Shown here piece by piece: positions 23,306 to 31,693 of a DNA stretch of 35,335 nt. The notes under the pieces are model-generated. The model was given only the letters and a program-made list of their open reading frames with translations, was not told where the DNA came from and did not search any database. Position numbers and translations under genes: made by a program. How positions within the stretch are numbered: the first letter of the stretch is position 1; every line of letters starts with the position of its first letter. This DNA comes from JBGOUV01 sp041477815. GTDB taxonomy: Bacteria > Acidobacteriota > Terriglobia > Bryobacterales > JACQDG01. Location of the stretch: the NCBI GenBank assembly GCA_041477815.1, contig JBGOUV010000014.1, forward strand, positions 1 to 35,335, read 5' to 3'.

Positions 23306-24097
23306 ATGATACGAGCACTCTATAGCGCCGCCAGCGGCATGACGGCGCAGCAACTCAGTGTCGACAACATCGCTCACAACCTGGCCAACGCCAGCACCAC
23401 CGGGTTCAAGCACCGGCGGGCGCAGTTCCAGGATTTGCTCTACCAGAACATCCTGGCGCCGGGGACGGCGGCCGGCCAGCAGACGGTGGTGCCCTCGGGA
23501 CTGCAATTGGGACTGGGGGCGCGCGCGGTGTCCAACGAGATCATCTTTACCCAAGGTGATTTCATCTCGACCGGCAACCCCTTCGACCTGGTGATCGAGG
23601 GTCAGGGGTTCTTCCAGGTCCGGATGCCTACGGGCGATCTGGCCTTTACGCGGGCGGGGGCCTTTCACCTCGACCGGGAAGGCAACATGGTCACCTCGGA
23701 CGGCGACCCGCTGGAGCCCCAGATCACCATTCCCCGCGATGCCCTGAGCGTGAGCATCGCCTCCGACGGCACGGTGAGCTTCACCCAGCCCGGCCAGACC
23801 CAGGCCCAACAGGGCGGCGTCATCCAGTTGGCCGCGTTTCAGAATCCGGCGGGCCTGAACGCGCTGGGGCGGAACCTGTTCCAACCGACGCAGGCCTCCG
23901 GCGATCCGATCCTCGGCACCCCCGGGGGTCTGGAAGGCTTGGGACGCCTGCTCCAGGGCAACCTGGAGGGCTCCAACGTCAGCGTGGTCGAGGAGTTCAT
24001 TAACATGATCGTCAGCCAGCGGGCCTACGAAGCGGCCAGCAAAGCCGTCCGGACGGCGGATGAGATGTATCAGCAGGCCAACAATGTCACCCAGTAG
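23306..24097 (+). CDS. flgG: Flagellar distal rod protein FlgG
   Basis: This 263-residue protein is the standard length. It begins MIRALYSAASGM, with HNLANASTTGFKHRRAQFQDL (about 27-47), the central GNPFDLVIEGQGFFQVRMPTGDLAFTRAGAFHLDREG and the C-terminal LEGSNVSVVEEFINMIVSQRAYEAASKAVRTADEM. It forms the distal rod that crosses the P and L rings. GAGGAGA lies upstream of the ATG at somewhat long spacing. The 3' end overlaps flgA by 14 bases. Confidence 0.96.
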   Translation: MIRALYSAASGMTAQQLSVDNIAHNLANASTTGFKHRRAQFQDLLYQNILAPGTAAGQQTVVPSGLQLGLGARAVSNEIIFTQGDFISTGNPFDLVIEGQGFFQVRMPTGDLAFTRAGAFHLDREGNMVTSDGDPLEPQITIPRDALSVSIASDGTVSFTQPGQTQAQQGGVIQLAAFQNPAGLNALGRNLFQPTQASGDPILGTPGGLEGLGRLLQGNLEGSNVSVVEEFINMIVSQRAYEAASKAVRTADEMYQQANNVTQ

Positions 24098-25001
24098 CCT
24101 GCTCCTGTGGCTGGCGTTTCTCCTCTCCACCCCCGCCGCCGACCTGGCCCTTCTGGAGGTAGACCACGACCGCGTCACCGCCGCCGACCTGGCCACCCTG
24201 CTCCCGGCCTGGCGGAACCTCCCCGGCGACACCACGGTCCTGCTGGCGCCGATGCCCGGGGCGAGCCGCGAGGTCTGGCGCGTGGAACTCGACCGGATGG
24301 CCGTGCGCCACGGGCTCACCGGCCTGCCCGGCCAGGGTCCGGAGCGGATCCGCATCGAGCGCCGCCTGCGGGTGCTCACCTCGACCGAGGCGGCGGCCGC
24401 CGTGGCGACGTCCCTGGCCGAGCGCTACCGGGTGGCTCCGGACGATGTTCTGGTCGAGATCATCGGGTTTCGCGAGCCGCTGGTGCCGGCCGGAGAGTTG
24501 CGGTTTCGCTCGACCGGTTTGTTGCCGCCGGCGGGCGAAGCCGGCGCTATCCCGTTGAGCTGGGTGACGCCGGAGCGGCGGTCGGCGACCCTGGGACTGC
24601 GGGCCAAGGTCGAGATTCGGGGCCGCTACGCGGTAGCGGCGCGGCCGCTGGCCGCCCGCCAGGCCCTCGGCGCGGGAGATGTCGTCTTCGCGGAAGGGCC
24701 GCTGCCCCGGCCGCCCGAGCGCTGGCGCGTCGATCCGGCGGACCTCCCGGGCAAGATGCTGGCGCGGCCGGTCGCGGCCGGCGAGAAGATTCCCCGCTCG
24801 GCGCTCCTGCTCAAGCCGGCGATCGCGCGCGGGGCGGTGGTGGAACTCGAGTTGAAGCGGGGTCCGCTCGAGATGCGGGCGCCCGGCCAGGCCGAGCAGG
24901 CGGGCGCGGTCGGGCAGCGCCTGGTATTTCGCAATCTTACCAGCGGCCGCCGCGTGACCGCCCGGGTCGTGGACGACAAGAAAGCGGAGGTGCTCCCATG
25001 A
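24084..25001 (+). CDS. flgA: P-ring chaperone FlgA
   Basis: This 305-residue exported protein has a signal peptide (MSPSSLLLWLAFLLSTPAADL). An unusually long N-terminal region precedes the SAF-like domain (RYAVAARPLAARQALGAGDVVFAEG, about 185-210), and the typical C-terminus includes LEMRAPGQAEQAGAVGQRLVFRNLTSGRRVTARVV. FlgA assists FlgI assembly into the periplasmic P ring. The ATG at 24084 is chosen because it directly precedes the signal peptide; an in-frame ATG 24 bases earlier is less suited. It overlaps flgG by 14 bases and flgH by ATGA. Confidence 0.9.
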   Translation: MSPSSLLLWLAFLLSTPAADLALLEVDHDRVTAADLATLLPAWRNLPGDTTVLLAPMPGASREVWRVELDRMAVRHGLTGLPGQGPERIRIERRLRVLTSTEAAAAVATSLAERYRVAPDDVLVEIIGFREPLVPAGELRFRSTGLLPPAGEAGAIPLSWVTPERRSATLGLRAKVEIRGRYAVAARPLAARQALGAGDVVFAEGPLPRPPERWRVDPADLPGKMLARPVAAGEKIPRSALLLKPAIARGAVVELELKRGPLEMRAPGQAEQAGAVGQRLVFRNLTSGRRVTARVVDDKKAEVLP

Positions 25002-25654
25002 AGCTGGGGAAGGCTGGACTGATTCTGGCGGCGCTGCTCCAGGCCCAGGAACGGTCGCCGATCGATCGCTACCTGGAGGAAGCCATGAAGACCATGCCGG
25101 CCCCGCCGGCCGGCAGCGGGTCTCTCTATAGCGTGGAGGGGCCGCTCGGAGACCTGGCCCGGGATCCGCGCGCCCGTCTGGTCAACGATCTGATCACGAT
25201 CGTGGTGACCGAATCGGCCACCGCTCTCTCCAAGGGCACCACCGCGACCTCGCGCAAATCGTCGGCGAAGGCCGGGGTGGCCTCCATCCTGGGCCGGTCG
25301 CCGGCGCGCCTGGGCGAGCTGGTCAACGCCTCCGGCGCGAACACGCTGGCGGGCGAAGGCGCCACCTCGCGCCAGAGCACCGTAACCACCCGGCTGAGCG
25401 CGCGGGTCACCCACGTGCTGCCCAACGGGTACATGGTGGTCGATGGGTATCGTGAGGTGGTAGTGAACTCGGAGCGGCAACTGATCTCCATCCGGGGCGT
25501 GGTCCGGCCCAACGACGTGACCCGCGACAACACGGTCCGGTCCGAGCGGCTGGCGCAAATGGAGGTCCGGATCAACGGCAAAGGAGTGGTCAACGACGCC
25601 GTCAAGCGGCCCTTCTTCCTCTACCGATTGCTTCTAGGGTTGCTGCCTTTCTGA
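24998..25654 (+). CDS. flgH: L-ring protein FlgH lacking a lipobox cysteine
   Basis: This 218-residue protein matches FlgH: GSLYSVEGPLGDLARDPRARLVNDLITIVVTESATA (about 45-80), VTTRLSARVTHVLPNGYMVVDGYREVVVNSERQLISIRGVVRPNDV and a C-terminal PFFLYRLLLGLLPF. FlgH forms the outer-membrane L ring and is usually a lipoprotein. Here the N-terminus MKLGKAGLILAALLQAQERS has a signal-like stretch but no Cys. The start at 24998 has GGAGG 7 bases upstream and overlaps the flgA stop by ATGA. A longer upstream open frame is a shadow of flgA. Confidence 0.93.
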   Translation: MKLGKAGLILAALLQAQERSPIDRYLEEAMKTMPAPPAGSGSLYSVEGPLGDLARDPRARLVNDLITIVVTESATALSKGTTATSRKSSAKAGVASILGRSPARLGELVNASGANTLAGEGATSRQSTVTTRLSARVTHVLPNGYMVVDGYREVVVNSERQLISIRGVVRPNDVTRDNTVRSERLAQMEVRINGKGVVNDAVKRPFFLYRLLLGLLPF

Positions 25655-25662
25655 GCCCGGCG

Positions 25663-26745
25663 ATGAGACTCCTGTTGGCGCTGACGCTGCTGGTCGCGGG
25701 CCCCCTGGGCGCCGCCCGGCTGAAGGACCTGGCCTCCATCGACGGGGTGCGGGACAACCTGCTGGTGGGGTATGGCCTCGTGGTAGGGCTGCGGGGCAGC
25801 GGCGACCGGCAGCAGACGCTGTTCTCGGTCCAGACCCTGGCCAACGTCCTCGAGCGCATGGGCGTGACGGTGCCGCCGGCGGGCTTCCGGGTCAACAACA
25901 TCGCCTCGGTCATGGTGACCGCGACCCTGCCGCCTTACGCCGAGCCGGGCACGCGGATCGACGTCGTGGCCAGCTCCATCGGCGACGCTTCGAGCATTCA
26001 GGGCGGCACCTTGCTGCTGACGCCTCTCAAGGCGGCCAGCGGCGTGGTCTTCGCCGCCGCGCAAGGGCCGCTCTCGACCGGGGGGTTTGCGGCCGGCGGG
26101 GCGGGGTCCGGAATCCAGGTCAATCATCCCACCGCGGGACGGATTCCGGGCGGAGCGCTGGTCGAGCGGCGGGCTCCCACCGAGCCGCTGTCGAGCGCCG
26201 TGGTGCGGCTGCAATTGCGGCGGCCGGACTTCTCGACCGCCGCCCGCATCGTCGAGATCCTGAACAAGAAGTTCGCGCAGCCCCTGGCCCAGGCCGAGAA
26301 CGCCGGGGCGGTGCGGGTAACGCTGCCCGAAGCCTTCCGAACGCGTCCGGTGGAGTTTATCGCCGCCCTCGAGCCCCTGGAGGTGCCCACCGATCGTCCG
26401 GCCAAGGTGGTCCTGAACGAGCGGACCGGCACGGTGGTGATTGGCCGCGACGTGCGGATCGCCCCCATAGCGGTATTGCACGGCAATCTCACGGTCCAGA
26501 TCGTGACGGCGTTCGAGGTGAGCCAGCCGGCGCCGCTCGCGCCCGGTCAGACGGTGGTGACGCCCGAGACCACGGTGGCGGTGAAAGAAGAGAAGGCCCG
26601 GCATCTGCTACTCAAGGAAGGCGTCTCGGTGGAGGAACTGATCAAGTCATTGATCGACATCGGGTCGACGCCGCGCGACGTGATCGCGATCATGCAGTCG
26701 ATCGCCGCTGCCGGAGCCTTGGACGCAATTCTGGAGGTGATCTGA
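25663..26745 (+). CDS. flgI: P-ring protein FlgI
   Basis: This 360-residue periplasmic protein has a clear signal peptide (MRLLLALTLLVAGPLGAARL), then the strongly conserved FlgI start LKDLASIDGVRDNLLVGYGLVVGLRGSGD. Other typical parts are VNNIASVMVTATLPPYAEPGTRIDVVASSIGDASS and the C-terminal GVSVEELIKSLIDIGSTPRDVIAIMQSIAAAGALDA. It forms the ring in the peptidoglycan layer. Its presence with flgH shows a diderm flagellum. No strong ribosome site is seen; the start lies 8 bases after the flgH stop. Confidence 0.96.
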   Translation: MRLLLALTLLVAGPLGAARLKDLASIDGVRDNLLVGYGLVVGLRGSGDRQQTLFSVQTLANVLERMGVTVPPAGFRVNNIASVMVTATLPPYAEPGTRIDVVASSIGDASSIQGGTLLLTPLKAASGVVFAAAQGPLSTGGFAAGGAGSGIQVNHPTAGRIPGGALVERRAPTEPLSSAVVRLQLRRPDFSTAARIVEILNKKFAQPLAQAENAGAVRVTLPEAFRTRPVEFIAALEPLEVPTDRPAKVVLNERTGTVVIGRDVRIAPIAVLHGNLTVQIVTAFEVSQPAPLAPGQTVVTPETTVAVKEEKARHLLLKEGVSVEELIKSLIDIGSTPRDVIAIMQSIAAAGALDAILEVI

Positions 26746-26758
26746 TGGCGGCCCCACT

Positions 26759-27034
26759 ATGATGATCGGCGGCGTAGAGCTGGGGATGCTGCAACACTTG
26801 ACCGGGCCGCAGCGCCGGGTCGAGGCGGCCAAGCAGTTTGAGGCCATGCTGGTCGAGCACCTCCTGAAGACCATGCGCCCGGATACTCCCCCCGACCCGG
26901 AGACAGACGCCCTCAGCGGCTCCGACACCTACCGGGACATGGCGGAACAGCAACTGGCCCAGGCTCTGGCCGAGAGTGGGGGCCTGGGAATCGCGCGAAT
27001 GATTTTGCGGCATCTCCCAGAACCGGGCAAATAG
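26759..27034 (+). CDS. flgJ: Rod-binding protein FlgJ, N-terminal domain only
   Basis: The 91 residues form the FlgJ rod-cap domain: AAKQFEAMLVEHLLKTMRP (about 22-40) and SDTYRDMAEQQLAQALAESGGLGIARMI (about 56-83). The muramidase domain present in enterobacterial FlgJ is absent, so another enzyme must open the peptidoglycan. Two adjacent ATGs (26759 and 26762) are possible. A five-codon minicistron (26745-26762) starts at the flgI stop (TGATG) and ends at these ATGs, so translation is likely coupled. Confidence 0.9.
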   Translation: MMIGGVELGMLQHLTGPQRRVEAAKQFEAMLVEHLLKTMRPDTPPDPETDALSGSDTYRDMAEQQLAQALAESGGLGIARMILRHLPEPGK

Positions 27035-27042
27035 GCCGATAA
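27035..27042 (+). promoter_or_regulatory. Sigma-28-like -10 element before flgM
   Basis: GCCGATAA is an exact match to the flagellar sigma-28 -10 consensus. It begins right after the flgJ stop and lies 17 bases before flgM. The expected -35 (TAAA about 15 bases upstream) is not present; the bases there read CCCA. flgM is often sigma-28 controlled, which supports a weak late promoter here. Confidence 0.35.
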
Positions 27043-27059
27043 GACCAGGGAGGCGAGAG

Positions 27060-27359
27060 ATGAAGATTGACGACGGCTTTTCCCCCTCGAGCGACGTGCG
27101 GTCTCCAGTGGTCAGCCGCACGCCCGAAAATCCCGTGGATAACCGGGGCGCAAACCGCCGCCCGGACGCCCCAGGCACGGACAGTGCCAGCCTTTCGGCC
27201 TTAAGTGTGGAGTTGTCACGCGCCCTCGCGCAGGAGCCTGCCGAGGTGGTCGCCCGGATCCAGAAGCTGCAGGAAGCCATCTCGAACGGGACCTACCTGG
27301 TGCCAAGTTCGGCCGTGGCCTCGAAGATCGTGAATGCGGCGTCGGAACCGCGCGCCTAA
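27060..27359 (+). CDS. flgM: Anti-sigma-28 factor FlgM
   Basis: This 99-residue protein starts MKIDDG. It has a disordered, polar first half (about 1-45) and the FlgM C-terminal helices: VELSRALAQEPAEVVARIQKLQEAISNGTYLV (about 50-81) followed by SSAVASKIVNAA. FlgM binds and inhibits FliA (12168-12914) until it is exported through the finished hook. GGGAGG lies 6 bases before the ATG. The gene is followed by flgN and the junction proteins. Confidence 0.88.
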   Translation: MKIDDGFSPSSDVRSPVVSRTPENPVDNRGANRRPDAPGTDSASLSALSVELSRALAQEPAEVVARIQKLQEAISNGTYLVPSSAVASKIVNAASEPRA

Positions 27360-27367
27360 GCCAGCGG

Positions 27368-27748
27368 ATGGCCAGCCCTATGCAAACCAACTCCCTACCC
27401 GATCCCCTACGACACGGCCTGGAGGCCTTGGCCGGTCTGCTCGCGTCGGGGAACCACGCGGAGCTGGAGGCGCGGTTGGCCCAGTGGCTGGAGCCCGGCC
27501 AAGCGGAGCTGGAGTCGCTTCTCGAAGCGGCGCGACAGGGCCGCGCGCCGGCCGGGTCACGCGAGCGGTGTCTCGAAATCCGCAACCTGCTCGGAGTGGT
27601 GCGGGAGCTGGTCGAGCACGCCGAGCAGGTGCGGGCGGGTCTGACCGGCATCGTATGTCTGCTCTACGAAGGGGATACCGGTTCCCAATACTCCTCGACG
27701 GGCATGACCCGCCTCACCGCTCTGCCGCGAGTTCTGGCCGACGCCTGA
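27368..27748 (+). CDS. flgN: Probable FlgN export chaperone for FlgK/FlgL
   Basis: This 126-residue, mostly helical protein lies between flgM and flgK, the usual place of flgN. The helical N-terminus (LRHGLEALAGLLASGNHAELEARLAQWLEP) and CLEIRNLLGVVRELVEHAEQVRAGLTGIVCLLYEG fit FlgN-type chaperones, a poorly conserved family. The assignment leans on position as much as on sequence. It starts 8 bases after flgM and ends 7 bases before flgK. Confidence 0.7.
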   Translation: MASPMQTNSLPDPLRHGLEALAGLLASGNHAELEARLAQWLEPGQAELESLLEAARQGRAPAGSRERCLEIRNLLGVVRELVEHAEQVRAGLTGIVCLLYEGDTGSQYSSTGMTRLTALPRVLADA

Positions 27749-27755
27749 CACCCCT

Positions 27756-29762
27756 ATGTCAAATCTACTCAGCTCTCTCCAATCCGCCAGTTTCAACCTG
27801 GGGGCGTTCAGTCAGGCTCTGAGCGTGATCCAGAACAACGTTGGCAACGCCACTACGCCGGGGTACGCCCGCCAGCGGATCTTCCTGGAGACCCTGCCAT
27901 TTCTGCTCACGGGCGGCTTGGCCGGTGGCGTCAGAGTCGACCGTGTGGAGATCATGCGGGACAAGTTCCTGGACTTCCAGGTGGTCTCCGCGCTGCAGCA
28001 GAAGGCCTACTTCGAGAAGCTTACGCAAACCCTGAACCAGATTGAGCCCCACTTCCCACTGGTCGGGGAGTTGTCCATCGGGGCTACGGCCGATGGTTTG
28101 TTTCATTCCTTTCAGGCCCTGTCGACCTCGCCCGGAGATTTCAACCTGCGGCAACAGGTTCTGACCTCGGCCCACACGGTGGCCACCTCGATCCGCACGG
28201 CCTACGACGGTGTGACCGACCAGCGGGCGACTTTGGACCAGGAAGCGGTCGGGGTCGTGAGCCGGATCAACAGTCTGACCACCGAAGTGGCGGCGCTGAA
28301 TGCCGCCATCTTGCAGCGGGGTCCGGGCGCCGAGCAAAGCGCCAGCCAGACGCGACTGACCCAGGTGCTGGAGGAGCTAGGCACGCTGGTCGATTACCGC
28401 CTGATCAACCAGGACGGACAGTTCGGGGTGGTGCTGGGCTCCGGGACCCCGCTGGTTAGCGGGATATTCCAGTTTCCGTTAACCACCGTGCCGACCGGAT
28501 CGCGGCTCGAGATCCGAGACCAGCAGGGCAACGACGTGGCCGGCAGCATCCAGGGCGGACAACTGGGGGCTATCCTCGAGGCCCGCAACACCAACCTCCC
28601 CAGCTACCTCGCCCAACTCAACCAATTTGCGGGGACCCTGGCCGACGCGGTAAATGAGCAGTTGGCCTCCGGGCGCGACCTGTCCGGCGTAGCCGGCAAG
28701 CCGCTATTTCAATACACCTCGCTGGCGTTTACGGGCGCGGGACGGACGGCGGGAACCATCGGCGCCGCCACTCCGGCGCCGCCGGTTTCCGTGGACGTGA
28801 CCTTCTCGGGCGCCGTCACCGGCGCGATCACGGCCAACCTGGACAGTTTCTTCGTGGCCCCGGCCGCGCCGGCGGGCTTGGCCACGGGCAATACCATCAC
28901 GGTGAATTTCGCCACCGCCGACCAAACCCTGCGCGCCTCCATCACCACGGCCGCTTTGACCGCCGGCGACAGCACCGCCACCATCGCCACCCGTCTGAAC
29001 GACCAGATCGCCCTGAACCCGCAACTGGCCGGCAAGATCAGCTTTATCGATCAGGGAGGCGCGCTGAAGATGGTCGAATCCGACACCGCCGGTCAGGGAC
29101 TTACCTTCACGGCTGCGACCAGCAACGCGGGGTTTACCTCGGGCCTGGAGTCCGGAGGGACCGTGGGGGGACACTCGGCGCAGGAGATCGCGGCGGCGCT
29201 CAACCGGCAGGTGGCTCTGGCTCCGACCCTGGCGGCTGCGGGGATCCGTTTCTCGGTGACCGGCGGTCAAGTCAGGCTGGACGGCAACGTGAGCTTCGAT
29301 GCCGTCGTAACCGACAATGCCCAGGGAACCGGATTTGTCTCGGGCCTCGCCGGGGCCTTCACCGCCGGAGGGTCGCCGGCAGCCGCCACCCTGACCGTAA
29401 CCAACTTGGCCAATCGGGAGATCGCCGCCGCCAGTGCCGGCGCCCTGAACGGCAACGACAACGCCTTGGCGCTGGCCCGGCTGGCCTCGCAGGGGCTGGT
29501 GGGCGGGTCGACGTTCAATCAATATTACGGGAAGCTGGTAGCGGAGGTAGGCGGGGACGCCGCCCAGGCCCAGGGGCGCCTCACCACCCAGCAGCAGATC
29601 CTGCTCGAAGCGCAGAATATCCGCGACTCCTTCTCCGGCGTCTCGCTCGACGAAGAGGCCACGCGGCTGCTCGAGTTTCAAAAGGCCTACGAGGCCACCG
29701 CCCGGGTCATCACCGTGCTGGACTCGCTGGCCGGCGAAGTCATCAACCTCTTGAGGCAATAA
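27756..29762 (+). CDS. flgK: Hook-filament junction protein FlgK (HAP1) with inserted module
   Basis: The protein has 668 residues. The N-terminal part shows the FlgK/rod signature IQNNVGNATTPGYARQRIFLE (about 25-45) and FlgK helices to about 320. The C-terminal part (about 540-668) ends SGVSLDEEATRLLEFQKAYEATARVITVLDSLAGEVINLL, the typical FlgK end. Between them, residues 327-533 are a module that also occurs in FlgL and FliD. FlgK is the first junction protein on the hook. No ribosome site is clear before the ATG at 27756. The gene is followed one base later by flgL. Confidence 0.95.
   Translation: MSNLLSSLQSASFNLGAFSQALSVIQNNVGNATTPGYARQRIFLETLPFLLTGGLAGGVRVDRVEIMRDKFLDFQVVSALQQKAYFEKLTQTLNQIEPHFPLVGELSIGATADGLFHSFQALSTSPGDFNLRQQVLTSAHTVATSIRTAYDGVTDQRATLDQEAVGVVSRINSLTTEVAALNAAILQRGPGAEQSASQTRLTQVLEELGTLVDYRLINQDGQFGVVLGSGTPLVSGIFQFPLTTVPTGSRLEIRDQQGNDVAGSIQGGQLGAILEARNTNLPSYLAQLNQFAGTLADAVNEQLASGRDLSGVAGKPLFQYTSLAFTGAGRTAGTIGAATPAPPVSVDVTFSGAVTGAITANLDSFFVAPAAPAGLATGNTITVNFATADQTLRASITTAALTAGDSTATIATRLNDQIALNPQLAGKISFIDQGGALKMVESDTAGQGLTFTAATSNAGFTSGLESGGTVGGHSAQEIAAALNRQVALAPTLAAAGIRFSVTGGQVRLDGNVSFDAVVTDNAQGTGFVSGLAGAFTAGGSPAAATLTVTNLANREIAAASAGALNGNDNALALARLASQGLVGGSTFNQYYGKLVAEVGGDAAQAQGRLTTQQQILLEAQNIRDSFSGVSLDEEATRLLEFQKAYEATARVITVLDSLAGEVINLLRQ
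28734..29354 (+). repeat. Shared surface module, FlgK copy (residues 327-533)
   Basis: It begins GAGRTAGTIGAATP and ends GTGFVSGLAG. Inside are ITANLDSFFV, two AAALN-type helices (ATRLNDQI and EIAAALNRQV), LKMVESDTAGQGLTFT and GGTVGGHSAQ. The same ordered motifs occur at 30346-30960 and 32697-33320 with near-equal lengths (621, 615 and 624 bases). The two helix-centred halves resemble the Flagellin_IN motif. Confidence 0.85.
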
Positions 29763-29763
29763 C

Positions 29764-31317
29764 ATGATCTTTAGCCGCACTACCCTAACGCTGGAGAGCC
29801 GCCAGTCGCTCGCCAATCTGGAGAACACCCGGGCACGGAAACAGCGGGCGACCGAGGAGATTTCGACCGGGTTGCGGGTGCGCCGGCCCTCCGACGGTCC
29901 TCTCGAGGCGAGTGGCATCGTGCGGACCCAGAGCGCGCTGGCGGGTCTGGCCCAGTTCCGTACCAGTCTTCAAAGCGTGGCCGACCAGCTTCGCACCGCC
30001 GACACGGTTCTCGGGCACGCCGCGGACCTGCTCACCCGGGCCAACAATCTGGCCTCGCAGGCAGCCAACTTCAACCAGACGCCCGAAACCCGCGCCGGCA
30101 TCGCCACCGAGATCAACGGGATCATCCAGAACCTCCTCGCTGTGGCCAATACGGAGTTTTCCGGCAAGTTCCTGTTTGCCGGCTTGTCCGAGGATACGCG
30201 GCCGTTCTTGCTCGATACCGCCAATGCCGACGGAGTCGTCTACCGGGGCGACGCCGGTCATCGTTCGGTCTCGTTGCCGGGGGGCACCGAGACGCCGTCC
30301 TCGCTGGACGGCCAGAGCATCTTTCTGACCCCCAACGAGTTCGTGGGCACGGGCCGCATTGCCGGTACGACCGGCGCCGCCACGCCGAATCCGCCGCTTG
30401 GGGTGGGCCTCTCGTTCGCCGGCGGCTTGAACCAGACGATCTTCGCCGATCTGCCGAGCTTCTTTGTGGCCGCGGCGCCGCCCACCGTGCCCGCCGCCGG
30501 CGACCAGGTCACCGTCGTCTTCACCCCCACCGATGGCAGCCCCGGAGGTGGTATCACCGCTACCCTAGCCGGGGGTGAGACGACCGCCCAGATTGCCGCC
30601 GCCCTCAATGCTCAAGTGGCGTCTACCCCGCAACTGGCCGGGAAATTCACCTTCCTCGACCAGGGGGGAAATCTCAAGCTGGTCGAGAGCGACACGGCCG
30701 GCGTGGGGTTCAACTTCACCGCCTCCGCCACCGGCGGCCTGGTGACCGGTCTCGAATCCGGCGGCACGATCGGAGGACTCTCGGCCCCGGAGATCGCCGC
30801 CGCCCTCAACGCCCAAGTAGCCCTGGAGCCTTCCCTAAGCTCCGCCCGGGTCCGGTTTACAGCGGTTAACGGTGAAGTGCAGGTGGATAGCGACGCCGAC
30901 ACCACCTTTACGGTCCTGGACTTCGCGCGGGGCACGGGTTTCGCGTCCGGTCTGGCCGGTACGCACCAGGTCGCCGGCGTGAACAGCGTCAATGTCTTCC
31001 GGGTGCTCCACGACCTGCATCAGGCCCTGGTGGCCAACGATGTTGACGGGATTAAGGCCACCCTGGCCGGGCTGACACGCGCGGTGGCGCACCTGAGCAA
31101 CTCCCAGGGATTCTACGGCGCCACCGGCGCTCAGATTCGGGGCGTCCTCGACCTGGTCAGCCAGGCTGAATTAGTCAACCAGGAAAAGCTGGCCTCGCTG
31201 CGGGAGGCCGATCTGGCCAGTTCGATCAGCGACCTGAGCCAAGCCCAGGTAGGCGAGGAGGCCACCCTGCGGGTGATGGCCCAACCGAAGCGGAGTTTAT
31301 TCGATTTCCTGGCGTAA
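29764..31317 (+). CDS. flgL: Hook-filament junction protein FlgL (HAP3) with inserted module
   Basis: The protein has 517 residues; usual FlgL is about 300. The N-terminal flagellin-like helices include RKQRATEEISTGLRVRRPSDGPLEASGIV (about 25-53) and FSGKFLFAGLSEDTRPF. The C-terminal helices from about 400 include LDLVSQAELVNQEKLASLREADLASSISDLSQAQ and the family tail SLFDFLA. The extra length is the module at residues 195-399 shared with FlgK and FliD. FlgL links FlgK to the filament. It starts one base after flgK with TTGAGG 8 bases upstream. Confidence 0.93.
   Translation: MIFSRTTLTLESRQSLANLENTRARKQRATEEISTGLRVRRPSDGPLEASGIVRTQSALAGLAQFRTSLQSVADQLRTADTVLGHAADLLTRANNLASQAANFNQTPETRAGIATEINGIIQNLLAVANTEFSGKFLFAGLSEDTRPFLLDTANADGVVYRGDAGHRSVSLPGGTETPSSLDGQSIFLTPNEFVGTGRIAGTTGAATPNPPLGVGLSFAGGLNQTIFADLPSFFVAAAPPTVPAAGDQVTVVFTPTDGSPGGGITATLAGGETTAQIAAALNAQVASTPQLAGKFTFLDQGGNLKLVESDTAGVGFNFTASATGGLVTGLESGGTIGGLSAPEIAAALNAQVALEPSLSSARVRFTAVNGEVQVDSDADTTFTVLDFARGTGFASGLAGTHQVAGVNSVNVFRVLHDLHQALVANDVDGIKATLAGLTRAVAHLSNSQGFYGATGAQIRGVLDLVSQAELVNQEKLASLREADLASSISDLSQAQVGEEATLRVMAQPKRSLFDFLA
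30346..30960 (+). repeat. Shared surface module, FlgL copy (residues 195-399)
   Basis: It begins GTGRIAGTTGAATPNPP and ends GTGFASGLAG. It carries FADLPSFFVAAAPP, QIAAALNAQVASTPQLAGKFTF, LKLVESDTAGVGFNFT, GGTIGGLSAPEIAAALNAQVAL and RFTAVNGEVQV, in the same order as the FlgK and FliD copies. It is the most divergent copy in its first third. Confidence 0.85.
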
Positions 31318-31327
31318 AAAATATTCT

Positions 31328-31346
31328 CCTGCCGGCCTGCGGCGGG
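31328..31346 (+). other. Hairpin in the flgL-flaG gap, next to a sigma-28-like -10
   Basis: CCTGCCG (31328-31334) pairs with CGGCGGG (31340-31346) with one G-T pair and a 5-base loop. It lies 11 bases after the flgL stop and could stop or slow transcription. It abuts GCCGATAT (31346-31353), a 7-of-8 match to the sigma-28 -10, but no TAAA-type -35 lies at the right distance. Confidence 0.35.
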
Positions 31347-31374
31347 CCGATATATACGGTGAAGGAGCAGCGTT

Positions 31375-31686
31375 ATGACTATCGGTCCATTACCAGCGGC
31401 CTCCGCAACCGCTCCGGTTGAGCCCCACAGCACCCCGCAAAGCGCGGCCCAGGAACAGGTGGGGAAGACTCGGGAGCTGGCCAAGGCGATCCGGGCGCTG
31501 AACGAGAACGCCGTCTCCGGACCCGGCAGCGAACTGCGGTTCGCCATCGACCAGGACACCGGGCGCGGTCTGATCCGCATCGTCGACAAGGTCACCAACG
31601 AGGTGATCACCCAGATTCCGGCGGAGGACATCCTCCGGATGGCGGCAGAGCTGAGCCAGTTGAACGCCCACACCCGGCTGGCCTAG
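31375..31686 (+). CDS. flaG: FlaG family protein
   Basis: The protein has 103 residues. A polar N-terminus (about 1-25) precedes the FlaG domain: LRFAIDQDTGRGLIRIVDKVTNEVITQIPAEDILRMAAELSQL (about 53-95), with the hallmark VIRQIP-like segment reading VITQIP. In other bacteria FlaG affects filament length; its mechanism is unclear. AAGGAG lies 9 bases before the ATG. It precedes fliS and fliD, its usual place. Confidence 0.92.
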   Translation: MTIGPLPAASATAPVEPHSTPQSAAQEQVGKTRELAKAIRALNENAVSGPGSELRFAIDQDTGRGLIRIVDKVTNEVITQIPAEDILRMAAELSQLNAHTRLA

Positions 31687-31693
31687 CAGCCCG

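Noticed and set aside
26759..27034. FlgJ as a peptidoglycan hydrolase
   Set aside because: Only the rod-binding domain is present; the sequence ends after 91 residues and flgM follows directly.
31346..31353. GCCGATAT as a sigma-28 promoter for flaG
   Set aside because: Only the -10 half matches; the TAAA run at the flgL end is about 27 bases away instead of about 15. It is kept only as a remark in the hairpin entry.
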